Source: Geodermatophilus chilensis
GTDB lineage: Bacteria; Actinomycetota; Actinomycetes; Mycobacteriales; Geodermatophilaceae
Reading direction: 5' to 3'
Assembly (NCBI RefSeq): GCF_002802985.1
Contig: NZ_NVPT01000030.1
Location: 1-35,769 of the forward strand
Length of the DNA: 35,769 nt
How positions within the stretch are numbered: position 1 is the stretch's first letter; each line of letters starts with the position of its first letter. The notes under the pieces are model-generated. The model searched no databases and was not told the DNA's origin. It worked only from the letters and a program-made list of their open reading frames with translations. Shown piece by piece: positions 26,143-34,659 of the stretch. A program made the translations under genes and the position numbers.

Positions 26143-26164
26143 CGGCGTTCCCGCGGGAACGCCG
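26143..26164. repeat. Perfect 22-bp palindrome downstream of HNH gene
   Basis: CGGCGTTCCCGCGGGAACGC plus CG, fully self-complementary, begins 5 bases after the HNH stop. It shares its 16-base core with 24499-24518. As RNA it would fold into an 11-bp hairpin without loop bases, so a terminator role is possible but geometrically strained. The remaining 31 bases to the convergent cysG stop hold a short direct repeat, TCCCGGGCGG/TCCCGGGCG. Confidence 0.75.
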
Positions 26165-26195
26165 GGCAGTCCCGGGCGGTCCCGGGCGCCGGGTG

Positions 26196-27455
26196 TCAGC
26201 GCGGCTGGCCGAGCGCCGCGGTCAGCCGCACGACCTCGCCGACGACCCAGACGGCGGGCGGCCGGATGTCCTCGTCGGCCAGGGTCTGCGCCAGGCCGGC
26301 CAGGGTGGTGCGCACGGTGTGCTGGGTCGGCGTCGACCCGTCGGCGACGACGGCCACCGGCGTCTCCGGTGCCCGGCCGTGCTCGACCAGCGCCGCGGCG
26401 ATCGCGGGCGCGGTGTCCACCCCCATGAGGACGACGACCGTGCCGCGCAGCCGGCCGAGCGCCGCCCAGTCGACCAGCGACTGGGGGTGGCCCGGCGGCA
26501 CGTGGCCGGAGACGACGACGAACTCGTGGGTCAGCCCCCGGTGGGTGACCGGGATGCCGGCCAGCCCGGGCACGCCGATCGCCGAGGTCACCCCGGGCAC
26601 CACCTCGACCGGCACGCCGGCGGCGACACAGGCCTCGAGCTCCTCCATGCCGCGGCCGAAGACGAACGGGTCGCCGCCCTTGAGCCGAACCACCCGCCTG
26701 CCCGCCCGGGCGTGCTCGACCAGCAGCGTGTTGATCTGCTCCTGCGCCATGTACCGGCCGCGCGGCAGCTTCGAGGCGTCGATGACCTCCACCTCGGCGG
26801 GCAGCGAGGCCAGCAGCGACTGCGGCGCGAGGTGGTCGGCGACGACGACGTCGGCCTGCGACACCGCCTGCTGGCCGCGCACGGTGATCAGCCCGGGATC
26901 GCCCGGCCCGCCGCCGACGAGCACCACCGAGCCGGGCCGCCCGCCGGGCACCTCGCGCGCCGCCCGGTCGCGGATCGAGCCGTCGGTGAGGCCGGCCAGG
27001 ACGGCGTCGCGCACGCCCACCGCGCGTTGGGGGTCGCCGCCGCCGTGCACGCCCACGACCAGGTCACCCTGTCGGCCGACCGCCGGGGTCCACACGCTGG
27101 ACGCCGCCCGGTCGTCGGCGCGGGCGCAGAACACCCGCGACCGCTCGGCCTCCTCGGCGACCGCGGCGTTGACCGCCGGGTCGTCGGTCGCGGCCACCGC
27201 GTACCAGGCGCCGTCCAGGTCGCCGGGCTCGTAGCGGCGGCGCACCCAGGTGACCGCGCCCGGGCCGACCAGCGCCTCCAGCGCCGGCGTCACCTCGGGG
27301 CTGACCACGGTGACCCGGGCGCGGGCCTCCAGCAGCCCGGCGACGCGGCGGTGCGCCACCTGCCCGCCGCCCACGACGACCACCTTCCGGTGCAGCAGCC
27401 GCAGCCCGACCGGGTAGACCACACCGCTCGCGGGGTCGACCGGGGTGGCGTTCAC
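26196..27455 (-). CDS. cysG: CysG-type fusion: precorrin-2 dehydrogenase + uroporphyrinogen-III C-methyltransferase
   Basis: A 419-residue fusion. Residues about 12-150 form a Met8/CysG-B type NAD-dependent precorrin-2 dehydrogenase ([18 protein letters not shown], then [14 protein letters not shown]); residues about 170-410 form the SAM-dependent uroporphyrinogen-III methyltransferase ([49 protein letters not shown]). It makes precorrin-2 for cobalamin and, through its first domain, sirohydrochlorin for siroheme. GTG 27455 follows GAGGAGC. Last gene of the minus-strand cobalamin cluster. Confidence 0.95.
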   Translation of the reverse strand: MNATPVDPASGVVYPVGLRLLHRKVVVVGGGQVAHRRVAGLLEARARVTVVSPEVTPALEALVGPGAVTWVRRRYEPGDLDGAWYAVAATDDPAVNAAVAEEAERSRVFCARADDRAASSVWTPAVGRQGDLVVGVHGGGDPQRAVGVRDAVLAGLTDGSIRDRAAREVPGGRPGSVVLVGGGPGDPGLITVRGQQAVSQADVVVADHLAPQSLLASLPAEVEVIDASKLPRGRYMAQEQINTLLVEHARAGRRVVRLKGGDPFVFGRGMEELEACVAAGVPVEVVPGVTSAIGVPGLAGIPVTHRGLTHEFVVVSGHVPPGHPQSLVDWAALGRLRGTVVVLMGVDTAPAIAAALVEHGRAPETPVAVVADGSTPTQHTVRTTLAGLAQTLADEDIRPPAVWVVGEVVRLTAALGQPR

Positions 27456-27516
27456 GGTTGCTCCTCGCCGGCGCGCGTCGCGGCCGGGAGCGGCGCGGGG
27501 GTGTCCATGCGGGAGC

Positions 27517-28629
27517 TCACGACTTCTCCGTCACGCCGGCCGAGTCGAACGTCGCCACCTCGCGCAGCGCCCGCGCCGCGCTGGCCACCAGCGGCAGTGC
27601 CAGCAGCGCGCCGGTGCCCTCGCCCAGGCGCAGGTCCAGGCCGAGCAGCGGGCGCAGGCCGAGGGCCCGCAGCGCCAGGGCGTGCCCCGGCTCGGCCGAG
27701 GTGTGGCCGGCCAGCGCGTGCTCCAGCGCCGCCGGGCACAGCGCCGCCGCGACCAGCGCTGCCGACCCGGCGATGACGCCGTCCAGCAGCACCGGCACCC
27801 GCGCGGCGGCGGCACCCAGCACGAAGCCGGCGAGTGCCGCGTGCTCCAGCCCGCCGACCTCCGCCAGCGCCGCGAGCGCGGCCTCCGGCGTCGACGGCCG
27901 CTGCGGCACCCGGGCTACCGCCCGGCCGACCACCTCCACCTTGCGGGCCAGCGTCGGGTCGTCCGCGCCGGTGCCGCGCCCGGTCGCGGCGGCCGGCGTC
28001 GCGCCGGTGAACGCGCAGACCAGCGCCGCCGACGCCGTCGTGTTGGTGATCCCCATGTCGCCGGTGATCAGGCAGCCGTGCTCAGTGGCCAGCTCGGTGG
28101 CCACCTCGATGCCGACCTCGACCGCCCGCCGCGCCTCCTCCGGCGTCATGGCCGGGCCGACGGCGAGGTCGGCGGTGCCCGATCGGACCCTGCGGGACAG
28201 CAGTGCGGGGCCGGCCTCGACGGCGTACGGCGTCGCGACCCCGACGTCCACCACGACGACGTCGGCTCCGAGCTGTGCGGCGAACGCGTTGACCACCGCA
28301 CCGCCGCGGGCGAAGTTCGCCACCATCTGCGCCGTGACCTCCTGCGGCCAGGGGGTGACGCCCTGCGCGTGCACCCCGTGGTCGCCGGCGAAGACCGCGA
28401 CCGCGGCGGGCGTGGGCAGCGGCGGCGGGCAGCTGCCCGCGGTGCCGGCCAGCTGCGCGGCGACGTCCTCGAGCACGCCCAGCGAGCCCGGCGGCTTGGT
28501 CATCCGGTCCAGGCGGTCGCGGGCAGCGCGCTCGGCGACGGCGTCCCGGGGCGCGACCGCGGCGATCGTCTCGCCCAGCAGGGTGCCGGCGAAGGGAGCG
28601 GCGTCGGAGGGGGCGGTGGGGCGGCTCAG
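27517..28629 (-). CDS. cobT: Nicotinate-nucleotide--dimethylbenzimidazole phosphoribosyltransferase
   Basis: CobT family, making the alpha-ribazole phosphate of the lower cobalamin ligand. Landmarks: MTKPPGSLG, FAGDHGVHAQGVTPWPQEV, GDMGITNTTAS and the catalytic Glu in RLGEGTGALLALPL near the C-terminus. The family N-terminus (LSRPTAPSDAAPFAG... through RLDRMTKPPG) is encoded upstream of the first ATG (28503), and the only codon in a start-like position is CTG 28629, which overlaps the cobC stop as CTGA with GAGGAG just upstream. I therefore give 28629 (370 residues). A shorter start at 28503 would remove conserved residues. Confidence 0.92.
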   Translation of the reverse strand: MSRPTAPSDAAPFAGTLLGETIAAVAPRDAVAERAARDRLDRMTKPPGSLGVLEDVAAQLAGTAGSCPPPLPTPAAVAVFAGDHGVHAQGVTPWPQEVTAQMVANFARGGAVVNAFAAQLGADVVVVDVGVATPYAVEAGPALLSRRVRSGTADLAVGPAMTPEEARRAVEVGIEVATELATEHGCLITGDMGITNTTASAALVCAFTGATPAAATGRGTGADDPTLARKVEVVGRAVARVPQRPSTPEAALAALAEVGGLEHAALAGFVLGAAAARVPVLLDGVIAGSAALVAAALCPAALEHALAGHTSAEPGHALALRALGLRPLLGLDLRLGEGTGALLALPLVASAARALREVATFDSAGVTEKS

Positions 28630-29690
28630 CGGATCTCCTCGGGGATGCGGGGCAGGTCGCGGAACGCCGGTGTCCCGGGGTCCAGGATGGCAGCGAGGTC
28701 GGCGGCGAACGCCACCGAGGTGGCCGGGTCCCGGACGGCGACCCGCAGGTGGTCGGGAGAGAGGCCGGGGAAGGTGTCCCCGCGGCGCACCGCCCAGCCC
28801 CGGTCCCGCAGCGCCGCCCGCACCCGCGCGCCGTCGGGCACCCGGAGCAGCACGAACGACGACCGCGGCGTCCCGACGACGGTCACGCCCGGCGGCAGCG
28901 CGGCCAGCAGCGCCTCCCGGTGCGCGGTCAGCTCGCGCGCCGCGGCCTCGGCCTCCGCCCGCGCGGCCGGGCTGGTGCAGGCCACGAGCGCGGCCAGCGC
29001 CGGCGTGGACACCGGCCAGTGCGGCTGCTGAGCGGCCAGCGCCGCGACCAGGTCCGCCGGTCCGAGCGCGTAGCCGACCCGCAGCCCGGCCAGCCCCCAG
29101 GTCTTCGTCAGGCTGCGCACGACGAGCAGCCCCGGCAGGTCCCGGCGCCCGGCCAGCGACTCCGGCTCGCCGGGCACCGTGTCGGCGAACGCCTCGTCGA
29201 CCAGCAGCACCCGTCCCGGCCTCGCCAGCGCGGCGACGTCATCGGCGGGGTGCAGCACCGACGTCGGGTTGGTCGGGTTGCCGAGCACCACCAGGTCGGC
29301 GTCCTCCGGCACCGCCCGCAGGAGGTGGCCGGGCGGCTCGAGCAGCAGCCGCTCGACCGGGTGCCCGGCGGCGCGCAGCGCGGCCTCCGGCTCGGTGAAC
29401 GACGGGTGGACGACGACCGCGCGGCGCGGCCGCACGGCCCGCGCGACCAGCGTGAACGCCTCCGCGGCGCCCGCGGTGAGCAGCACCTCCTCCACCGGGC
29501 GGCCGTGGGCGGCGGCGACCGCGGCGCGCGCCGGACGCGCGTCGGGGTAGGCGGCGGCGTCGTCGAGCGCCTCGTGCAGGACGGCGCGCAGCCACGGCGG
29601 CGGCGTCCCCGCGCGGACGTTGACCGCGAGGTCGACCAGCCCGGGCCCGAGGTCGGCGTCCCCGTGGTGGTCGAGGTCCACGTCGCTCAC
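28626..29690 (-). CDS. cobC: Rv2231c/CobC-type class I/II aminotransferase (threonine-phosphate decarboxylase-like)
   Basis: A 354-residue PLP enzyme of the histidinol-phosphate aminotransferase / CobC family; cobalamin-cluster members supply the aminopropanol arm. It starts VSDVDLDHHGDADLGPGLVD; PLP landmarks are TAGAAEAF, NPTNPT, the Asp in LLVDEAFADT and the Schiff-base Lys in SLTKTWGLAGLRVGYALG. GTG 29690 overlaps the end of the cobE-like remnant frame (GTGA), and no Shine-Dalgarno is present, so translation would originally have been coupled to cobE. Confidence 0.92.
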   Translation of the reverse strand: MSDVDLDHHGDADLGPGLVDLAVNVRAGTPPPWLRAVLHEALDDAAAYPDARPARAAVAAAHGRPVEEVLLTAGAAEAFTLVARAVRPRRAVVVHPSFTEPEAALRAAGHPVERLLLEPPGHLLRAVPEDADLVVLGNPTNPTSVLHPADDVAALARPGRVLLVDEAFADTVPGEPESLAGRRDLPGLLVVRSLTKTWGLAGLRVGYALGPADLVAALAAQQPHWPVSTPALAALVACTSPAARAEAEAAARELTAHREALLAALPPGVTVVGTPRSSFVLLRVPDGARVRAALRDRGWAVRRGDTFPGLSPDHLRVAVRDPATSVAFAADLAAILDPGTPAFRDLPRIPEEIR

Positions 29691-29856
29691 CGCGCCACCG
29701 CCACGGTGACCCGGCCGACGACCGTGCGGCCCACGAGCAGCCTCCCGCCGTCCCGGTGCCGGCGCCGTCGGCACCCGCGGGCAGGACGGCGTCCACCGCG
29801 GCCAGCACCTCCGCGGCGCTCACCCCGGGCCGCGCGCCGATCCCCACGACGGTCAC
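29687..29856 (-). pseudogene. cobE/cbiG C-terminal-like remnant with internal deletion
   Basis: The 170-bp gap holds two parts of a gene in different frames. From GTG 29856, after a strong R1-supplied GAGGAGG, the frame reads VTVVGIGARPGVSAAEVLAA and on to VDAVLPAGADG, the typical N-terminus of CobE/CbiG C-domain proteins. Near the end, in another frame, RLLVGRTVVGRVTVAVAR ends in a TGA that overlaps the cobC start, a typical family C-terminus. A full cobE is about 120-140 residues, so some 250 bp are missing. Either natural decay or an assembly/read deletion. The family call rests on short motifs. Confidence 0.55.
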
Positions 29857-29933
29857 GTCGCCTCCTCGCTGGCGCTCGTCGACTCCGTGCCCGGCGGTGC
29901 TGTGCCCATGCGTGACCTCGCGAGCTCGGTCAC
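29853..29933 (-). repeat. Dispersed repeat R1, copy 3 (SD-bearing, doubles as a 26-codon ORF)
   Basis: 81 bp, the same length as copy 1. GTGACCGAGCTCGCGAGGTC opens it, overlapping the cbiO stop; it ends GACGAGCGCCAGCGAGGAGG followed by GCGAC and the GTG of the cobE remnant, whose first bases contain the micro-ORF stop (GTGA). The peptide would begin [15 protein letters not shown] and end TSASEEAT. It supplies the only strong Shine-Dalgarno in the cbiO-cobE-cobC junction. Confidence 0.75.
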
Positions 29934-30769
29934 GGGGTGACCCCCTCGGGCAGCGCGGCCAGCAGCGACTCGGCGTCGCGGGGGAGGGCGCCATCGGGCA
30001 GCAGGCCCAGCGCGCGCAGCCGGGCGCCGACGCTCAGTGCCCACGGCCGGTCGAGCCGGGCGCGGACGAGCAGGTCGTCGTCGGCCAGGACGTCGGCCGG
30101 GGCGCCCTGCACCACCACCCGGTCGACGACGACGGCGACGTCGTCGGCCCAGCGCAGCGCCAGGTCGACGTCGTGGGTGCTCATGACGACGGTCGACCCG
30201 GACGCCCGCAGCCGCTCCAGCGCGGCCAGTGCCTCGGCCACCGCCGACGGGTCGAGCCCGGCGGTCGGCTCGTCCAGCAGCAGCACGCACGGGCGCATCG
30301 CGACCGCGCCGGCGATCGCGACCCGCTTGCGCTCGCCGTAGGAGAGCTGGTGGGTGGGCCGGTCGGCCAGGTGCGCCACGCCGAGCAGCCCGAGCGCCTC
30401 GTCGACCCGCTCGCGGACGGCGTCCTCGGGCAGCCCCAGGTTGAGCGGGCCGAAGGAGACGTCCTGCGCGACCGACGCGCTGAACAGCTGGTCGTCGGGG
30501 TCCTGCAGCACCAGCTGGACCTCCTGCCGGTGCGCGCGCAGGCCGCGGCGGGTGTGCACCAGCCGCTCCCCGTCCACCGCGACGGTCCCGGCGGCCGGCT
30601 CGAGCGCCCCCGACAGGCAGCGCAGCAGGGTCGTCTTGCCCGAGCCGTTGGCACCCAGCAGCGCCAGCCGGCGACCGGCCGGCACGGTCAGCGAGGCGCC
30701 GTCGAGCACCCGGCGGCCGCGCTCGTAGCCGGCGACCAGCCCCTCGGCGGTCAGCGTCCGATGGCTCAT
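29930..30769 (-). CDS. cbiO: Cobalt ECF transporter ATPase
   Basis: A 279-residue ABC ATPase: Walker [11 protein letters not shown]-loop [11 protein letters not shown] (with the ECF-typical DPDDQ), signature LSYGERKR, Walker [13 protein letters not shown] and H-loop STHDVD. It powers the CbiMNQO cobalt importer at the inner face of the membrane. ATG 30769 overlaps the cbiQ stop by ATGA. Its own stop overlaps repeat R1. Confidence 0.95.
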   Translation of the reverse strand: MSHRTLTAEGLVAGYERGRRVLDGASLTVPAGRRLALLGANGSGKTTLLRCLSGALEPAAGTVAVDGERLVHTRRGLRAHRQEVQLVLQDPDDQLFSASVAQDVSFGPLNLGLPEDAVRERVDEALGLLGVAHLADRPTHQLSYGERKRVAIAGAVAMRPCVLLLDEPTAGLDPSAVAEALAALERLRASGSTVVMSTHDVDLALRWADDVAVVVDRVVVQGAPADVLADDDLLVRARLDRPWALSVGARLRALGLLPDGALPRDAESLLAALPEGVTP

Positions 30770-31503
30770 GCCGCGGCCACCCCGACGGCCACGATCGCGG
30801 CCAGCCCGGCGGCGCTCGCGGCCAGGAACGCCCGGGACGACGGCAGCACCTCGGGCAGCACCCGCAGGCCGGTCTCCATCCCGCGGCCGGCCAGCCCCTC
30901 CTGCATCCGGCGGGCGCGGTCCCACGAGCGGGTGAGCACCGCCGCGGCCAGCGCGCCCGACGAACGGTACGAGCGGCGCCAGGTCGAATAGCCCATCCGC
31001 ACGGTCTGCGCCTCGCGGATGGTGTGCAGGCTCGCGAGCAGCACGAACAGCAGCCGGTAGGTGACCGCGGCGACCTCGACCACGGCCGCCGGCACCCGCA
31101 GCCCGCGCAGCGCCGGCAGCAGGTCCGACATCGGCGTGGTGGTGGCCAGCAGGAGCACCGCGGCGCTGCCGGCGAGCGCGTGCCCGGTCAGCGACCCGGC
31201 GCGGGCGACGGCGTCCGGCGCCCAGCCGAGGCCCCCGGTGCCGACGGTGACCACCGAGGTCAGCGCGCCGACGGCGATGAACGCCAGCGGCCAGCGCACC
31301 GCCCGGCCGAAGGTGCGGGCGGGCACCCGCGCCGGTCCCAGCGCCAGGACGACGGCGGTGACACCGACCAGCACGCTCCCCGGCCACGCCGGCAGGGCCA
31401 GCGCGCACACGACCAGGCCGCCGCAGAGCAGCAGCTTGTCGGCGGGGGAGCGGCGGCGCCAGGCGCTGGCCCAGGCGGCGTCGTCGACGGCGAGGCCGGT
31501 CAC
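30766..31503 (-). CDS. cbiQ: Cobalt ECF transporter transmembrane component
   Basis: A 245-residue CbiQ-type T component with about five membrane helices and the coupling motif region [17 protein letters not shown], which carries the Ala-Arg-Gly type signature that contacts the ATPase. It starts at GTG 31503, directly beside repeat R4, and overlaps cbiO by 4 bases. Confidence 0.93.
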   Translation of the reverse strand: MTGLAVDDAAWASAWRRRSPADKLLLCGGLVVCALALPAWPGSVLVGVTAVVLALGPARVPARTFGRAVRWPLAFIAVGALTSVVTVGTGGLGWAPDAVARAGSLTGHALAGSAAVLLLATTTPMSDLLPALRGLRVPAAVVEVAAVTYRLLFVLLASLHTIREAQTVRMGYSTWRRSYRSSGALAAAVLTRSWDRARRMQEGLAGRGMETGLRVLPEVLPSSRAFLAASAAGLAAIVAVGVAAA

Positions 31504-31518
31504 GCCAGACGGCCCGTG

Positions 31519-31580
31519 GTCATCGGCACGTGGCTGTCGACACGCCGGGGGCGGGCGACCGGACGGCGGTGATCACGGCG
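31519..31580. repeat. Dispersed repeat R4, copy 1
   Basis: GGTCATCGGCACGTGGCTGT CGACACGCCGG ... GGTGATCACGG (given in pieces), about 80% identical to the copy at 33964-34027. The ends are imperfect inverted repeats (GGTCATCGGC / GCGGTGATCAC). It fills the 88-base spacer between the cbiN stop and the cbiQ start. Confidence 0.65.
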
Positions 31581-31591
31581 GAGGGGGGCGC

Positions 31592-31897
31592 TCACGTCCC
31601 GCCGTCCTCCCGCGGGCGCTCGGCCGACCGGCGGCCGCGCAGCCGGCCGAGCACGTAGCCGAGCACCCCGCCGCCCAGCGCCGCCTGCAGCGCGAACAGC
31701 CCCGACTCCACCTCGGCCGACGACGGCGAGAACACCGACTCGAACCACGGCTGCGCGCCCTGCTGCTCGGCGAGCTCGGCGGCCGCGGCGTCGCTGCCGG
31801 CGAACTGCGACGTCCCGCCGTCGAGCACGAGCGGCAGCGCGATCAGCGCGACCACGCCGAGGACGAGCAGCGCGGTGACCAGCCGGGAGCGCGTCAC
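31592..31897 (-). CDS. cbiN: Cobalt transport protein CbiN
   Basis: A 101-residue protein with two transmembrane helices (about 4-22 and 68-87) around an extracytoplasmic loop; [20 protein letters not shown] and [20 protein letters not shown] are clear CbiN landmarks. CbiN assists cobalt loading into CbiM. GTG 31897 overlaps the cbiM stop (GTGA). A 3' spacer with repeat R4 follows. Confidence 0.93.
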   Translation of the reverse strand: MTRSRLVTALLVLGVVALIALPLVLDGGTSQFAGSDAAAAELAEQQGAQPWFESVFSPSSAEVESGLFALQAALGGGVLGYVLGRLRGRRSAERPREDGGT

Positions 31898-32574
31898 GGG
31901 ACCTCCTCCGGTTCGGGACGCAGCAGGCCCAGGCGCTCGAGCTCGGGGCGGGCGTTGACGGTCAGCACCCGGAACAGCAGCACGCCGAGCAGCCCCTCGC
32001 CGACCGCCAGCGGCACCTGCGTGAGCGCGAAGACGGAGAGGAACTTGACCAGCGCGCCGGCGACCCCGGTCTCGGCGTCGGGCAGCGCGAGGGCGAGCTG
32101 TCCGGCCGTCGTGACGTAGGTGGCGAGGTCGGCGACGGCCATCGCGGCGAACACGCCCGGCAGCAGCCCGCCGCCGAGCCGCCGGGTGAGCCGGTAGGCG
32201 CCGTAGCCGGCCCACGGCCCGACCACCGCCATGGCGAACGCGTTGGCGCCCAGCGTGGTCAGCCCGCCGTGCGCCAGCAGCAGCGCCTGGAACAGCAGCA
32301 CGATCGTGCCGAGCAGCGCCATCACCGGCGGCCGGAACAGCACCGCGCCGGCCCCGGTGCCCGTCGGGTGGCTGGAGCTGCCGGTGAACGAGGGCAGCTT
32401 GACCGCGCTGAGCACGAAGGTGAAGGCACCGGCGGCGCCGAGCAGCAGCGTGTTCTCCGGGCGCTCGCGCACCTCGACGACGACCTGGCGCGCCCCGTGG
32501 ACGACGAACGGCGCGGCGGCCAGCGTCCAGCCGACCGCGTGCGTCACCGGCAGGAACCCCTCAGCGATGTGCAT
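31894..32574 (-). CDS. cbiM: Cobalt ECF transporter substrate-binding component
   Basis: A 226-residue membrane protein beginning MHIAEGFLP, where Met1 and His2 coordinate cobalt in this family; a second His is in SSSHPTGTG. Seven or so helices follow. The exact family N-terminus fixes the start at ATG 32574, inside the 3' end of cobB (14-base overlap in another frame), so translation is tightly coupled to cobB. Confidence 0.96.
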   Translation of the reverse strand: MHIAEGFLPVTHAVGWTLAAAPFVVHGARQVVVEVRERPENTLLLGAAGAFTFVLSAVKLPSFTGSSSHPTGTGAGAVLFRPPVMALLGTIVLLFQALLLAHGGLTTLGANAFAMAVVGPWAGYGAYRLTRRLGGGLLPGVFAAMAVADLATYVTTAGQLALALPDAETGVAGALVKFLSVFALTQVPLAVGEGLLGVLLFRVLTVNARPELERLGLLRPEPEEVP

Positions 32575-33949
32575 GCGCTGTCTCCTCCTGGCGGACGGCC
32601 GCGCAGGCGGACACGAACCGCTCGGCCAGGGCCGGGGAGCCGGCCCAGTTCAGGTGCAGGTAGGAGGCGTGCACGCCGCCGCTCACGAACCCCTCCGGTC
32701 CGCTCTCCGCCCACCGCCAGGCCGGTGCGTCACCGGCGGCGGGGGTGGCGACCGTGCGGTGGAACTCGTGGCCGCGCACCCGCGTGCCGGCCGGTGCGAG
32801 CACCGAGTCGCTGAGCGCGACGGCCTCGCGGTAGCCCAGGGTCAGCCGCGGCGACATGACCGCGTCGGTGGGCAGCACGCCGCACATCGGGACGCCGTCC
32901 AGGCTGCGGGCCAGGTAGAGCAGCCCGGCGCACTCGGCGGCGACCGGGGCGCCCCGCGCGGCGAGCTCGGCGATGTCCGCGCGCAGCGTCTCGTTCGCCG
33001 AGAGGTCCGCGGCGTGCACCTCGGGGAACCCGCCGCCGACCACGAGGCCCGCGGTGCCCTCGGGGAGCGCCTCGTCGCGCAGCGGGTCGACGGTCACCAC
33101 CTCGGCGCCGGCTGCCTCGAGCAGCTCGGTGTTCTCCGCGTAGCCGAAGGTGAAGGCCGCCCCGCCGGCGACGGCGATCCGGGGCCGGCCGTGCGCCCGG
33201 ACGACCTCGGCGGCGGGGTCCCACGGGACGGCGTCCAGGGCCGGGGCGGTGCGGGCCAGCCGCAGGACGGCGTCGAGGTCGACCGCGGCGGCCACCACCT
33301 CGCCGAGCCGGCCGACCGTCGCCAGCGCCTCGGCCGACCGCTCGGCGGCGGGCACCAGGCCGAGGTGCCGCGACGGCGTGCCCAGCTCCGCGAGCCGCCG
33401 CACCGCGCCGAGCATCGGCACCCCGGAGGCGCCGAGCGCGTCGCGGAGGATCTCCTCGTGCCGGTCGCTGCCGACCCGGTTGAGCACCACGCCGCCGAGC
33501 CGCACGGTCGGGTCGTAGGTGGCGAAACCGTGCACGAGGGCGGCCACGCTCTGCGCCTGCGCGCTCGCGTCGACGACCAGCACCACCGGGGCCCGCAGCA
33601 GCCGGGCGACGTGGGCCGTGGAGGCGAACCCGGGTTCCAGCCCCGGCCGCGTGGCGCCGTCGAACAGGCCCATGACCCCCTCGACGACCGCGACGTCCGC
33701 GCCGCGGGCCCCGTGCAGGAACAGCGGGACGACGCGCTCCTCGCCGACGAGCACGGGGTCGAGGTTGCGCCCGGGGCGGCCGGCGGCCAGGCCGGTGTAG
33801 CCCGGGTCGATGTAGTCGGGGCCGACCTTGTGCGGGGAGACGGCCAGCCCGCGGGCGGTCAGCGCGGCGACCAGACCGGTGGCGACCGACGTCTTGCCCG
33901 CGTTGCTCGACGGCGCGGCGATCACCACGCGCGGGACCGCGGTGCTCAC
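32561..33949 (-). CDS. cobB: Cobyrinate a,c-diamide synthase / hydrogenobyrinic acid a,c-diamide synthase
   Basis: A 462-residue amidotransferase. N-terminal ATP-binding domain with [14 protein letters not shown] and [14 protein letters not shown]-terminal class I glutamine amidotransferase-like domain with GGGFPEVHA, the nucleophile Cys in [10 protein letters not shown], and a closing [12 protein letters not shown]. It amidates side chains a and c of the corrin ring using glutamine. GTG 33949; 94 bases downstream of cobO, with repeat R4 in between. Confidence 0.95.
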   Translation of the reverse strand: MSTAVPRVVIAAPSSNAGKTSVATGLVAALTARGLAVSPHKVGPDYIDPGYTGLAAGRPGRNLDPVLVGEERVVPLFLHGARGADVAVVEGVMGLFDGATRPGLEPGFASTAHVARLLRAPVVLVVDASAQAQSVAALVHGFATYDPTVRLGGVVLNRVGSDRHEEILRDALGASGVPMLGAVRRLAELGTPSRHLGLVPAAERSAEALATVGRLGEVVAAAVDLDAVLRLARTAPALDAVPWDPAAEVVRAHGRPRIAVAGGAAFTFGYAENTELLEAAGAEVVTVDPLRDEALPEGTAGLVVGGGFPEVHAADLSANETLRADIAELAARGAPVAAECAGLLYLARSLDGVPMCGVLPTDAVMSPRLTLGYREAVALSDSVLAPAGTRVRGHEFHRTVATPAAGDAPAWRWAESGPEGFVSGGVHASYLHLNWAGSPALAERFVSACAAVRQEETAHAHR

Positions 33950-33963
33950 CGGAGGCCCCCGCT

Positions 33964-34027
33964 GATCATCGGCACGTGGTCGCCGACACGCCGGACGCGG
34001 GCAGCCATCTGCCGATGATCACGGCCG
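33964..34027. repeat. Dispersed repeat R4, copy 2 (palindromic ends)
   Basis: The ends TGATCATCGGCA (33963-33974) and TGCCGATGATCA (34010-34021) are perfect 12-bp inverted repeats around a 35-base middle that reads CGTGGTCGCCGACACGCCGG and onward. It lies between the cobO stop (34044) and the cobB start (33949). Related copy at 31519-31580 in the same cluster. Confidence 0.75.
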
Positions 34028-34043
34028 GAGGAGGCGGGCGAGG

Positions 34044-34658
34044 TCACCACTCGATCCCCCGCTGGCCCTTCTGGCCGGCGTCCATCGGGTGCTTGACCTT
34101 GGTCATCTCGACCACCAGGTCCGCGGCCTCGATCAGGGCCGGTGGGGCGTCCCGGCCGGTGATCACCACGTGCTGGCTGCCCGGCCGGTCGGTCAGCGTC
34201 GCCACCACGTCGTCGACGTCCACCCAGCCCCACTTCAGCGGGTAGGTGAACTCGTCCAGCACGTAGAAGCGGTGCGCCTCGGCGGCCAGGTCGCGCTTGA
34301 TCTGCGCCCAGCCCTCGGCGGCGTCGGCGGCGTGGTCGACCTCGGTGCCCTGCCGGCGCGACCAGCTCCAGCCCGAGCCCATCTTGTGCCAGACCACCGG
34401 CCCGCCCTCGCCCGTCTCGGCGTGCAGTCGGCCCAGCGCGGTCAGCGCGTTCTCCTCGCCGACCTTCCACTTGGCGCTCTTGACGAACTGGTAGACCGCG
34501 ATCGACCAGCCCTGGTTCCACGCGCGCATCGCCATGCCGAACGCGGCGGTGGACTTGCCCTTCATCTCCCCGGTGTGGACGGCGAGCAGCGGCCGGTTGC
34601 GCCGCTGCCTCGTCGTCAGGCCGTCCTGGGGGACGACGGAGACCTGTCCCTGGGGCAT
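34044..34658 (-). CDS. cobO: Cob(I)yrinic acid a,c-diamide adenosyltransferase
   Basis: A 204-residue CobO/BtuR-type enzyme that transfers the 5'-deoxyadenosyl group from ATP to the corrinoid cobalt. P-loop HTGEMKGKSTAAFGMAMRA, then QFVKSAKWKVGE, FYVLDEFTYPLKWGW and HVVITGRDAPP are typical. ATG 34658 starts one base after the stop of the chelatase gene (TGACATG). Confidence 0.96.
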   Translation of the reverse strand: MPQGQVSVVPQDGLTTRQRRNRPLLAVHTGEMKGKSTAAFGMAMRAWNQGWSIAVYQFVKSAKWKVGEENALTALGRLHAETGEGGPVVWHKMGSGWSWSRRQGTEVDHAADAAEGWAQIKRDLAAEAHRFYVLDEFTYPLKWGWVDVDDVVATLTDRPGSQHVVITGRDAPPALIEAADLVVEMTKVKHPMDAGQKGQRGIEW

Positions 34659-34659
34659 G

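Noticed and set aside
26193-27776. Plus-strand open frames over cysG and cobT
   Set aside because: Shadows of the strongly conserved minus-strand genes.
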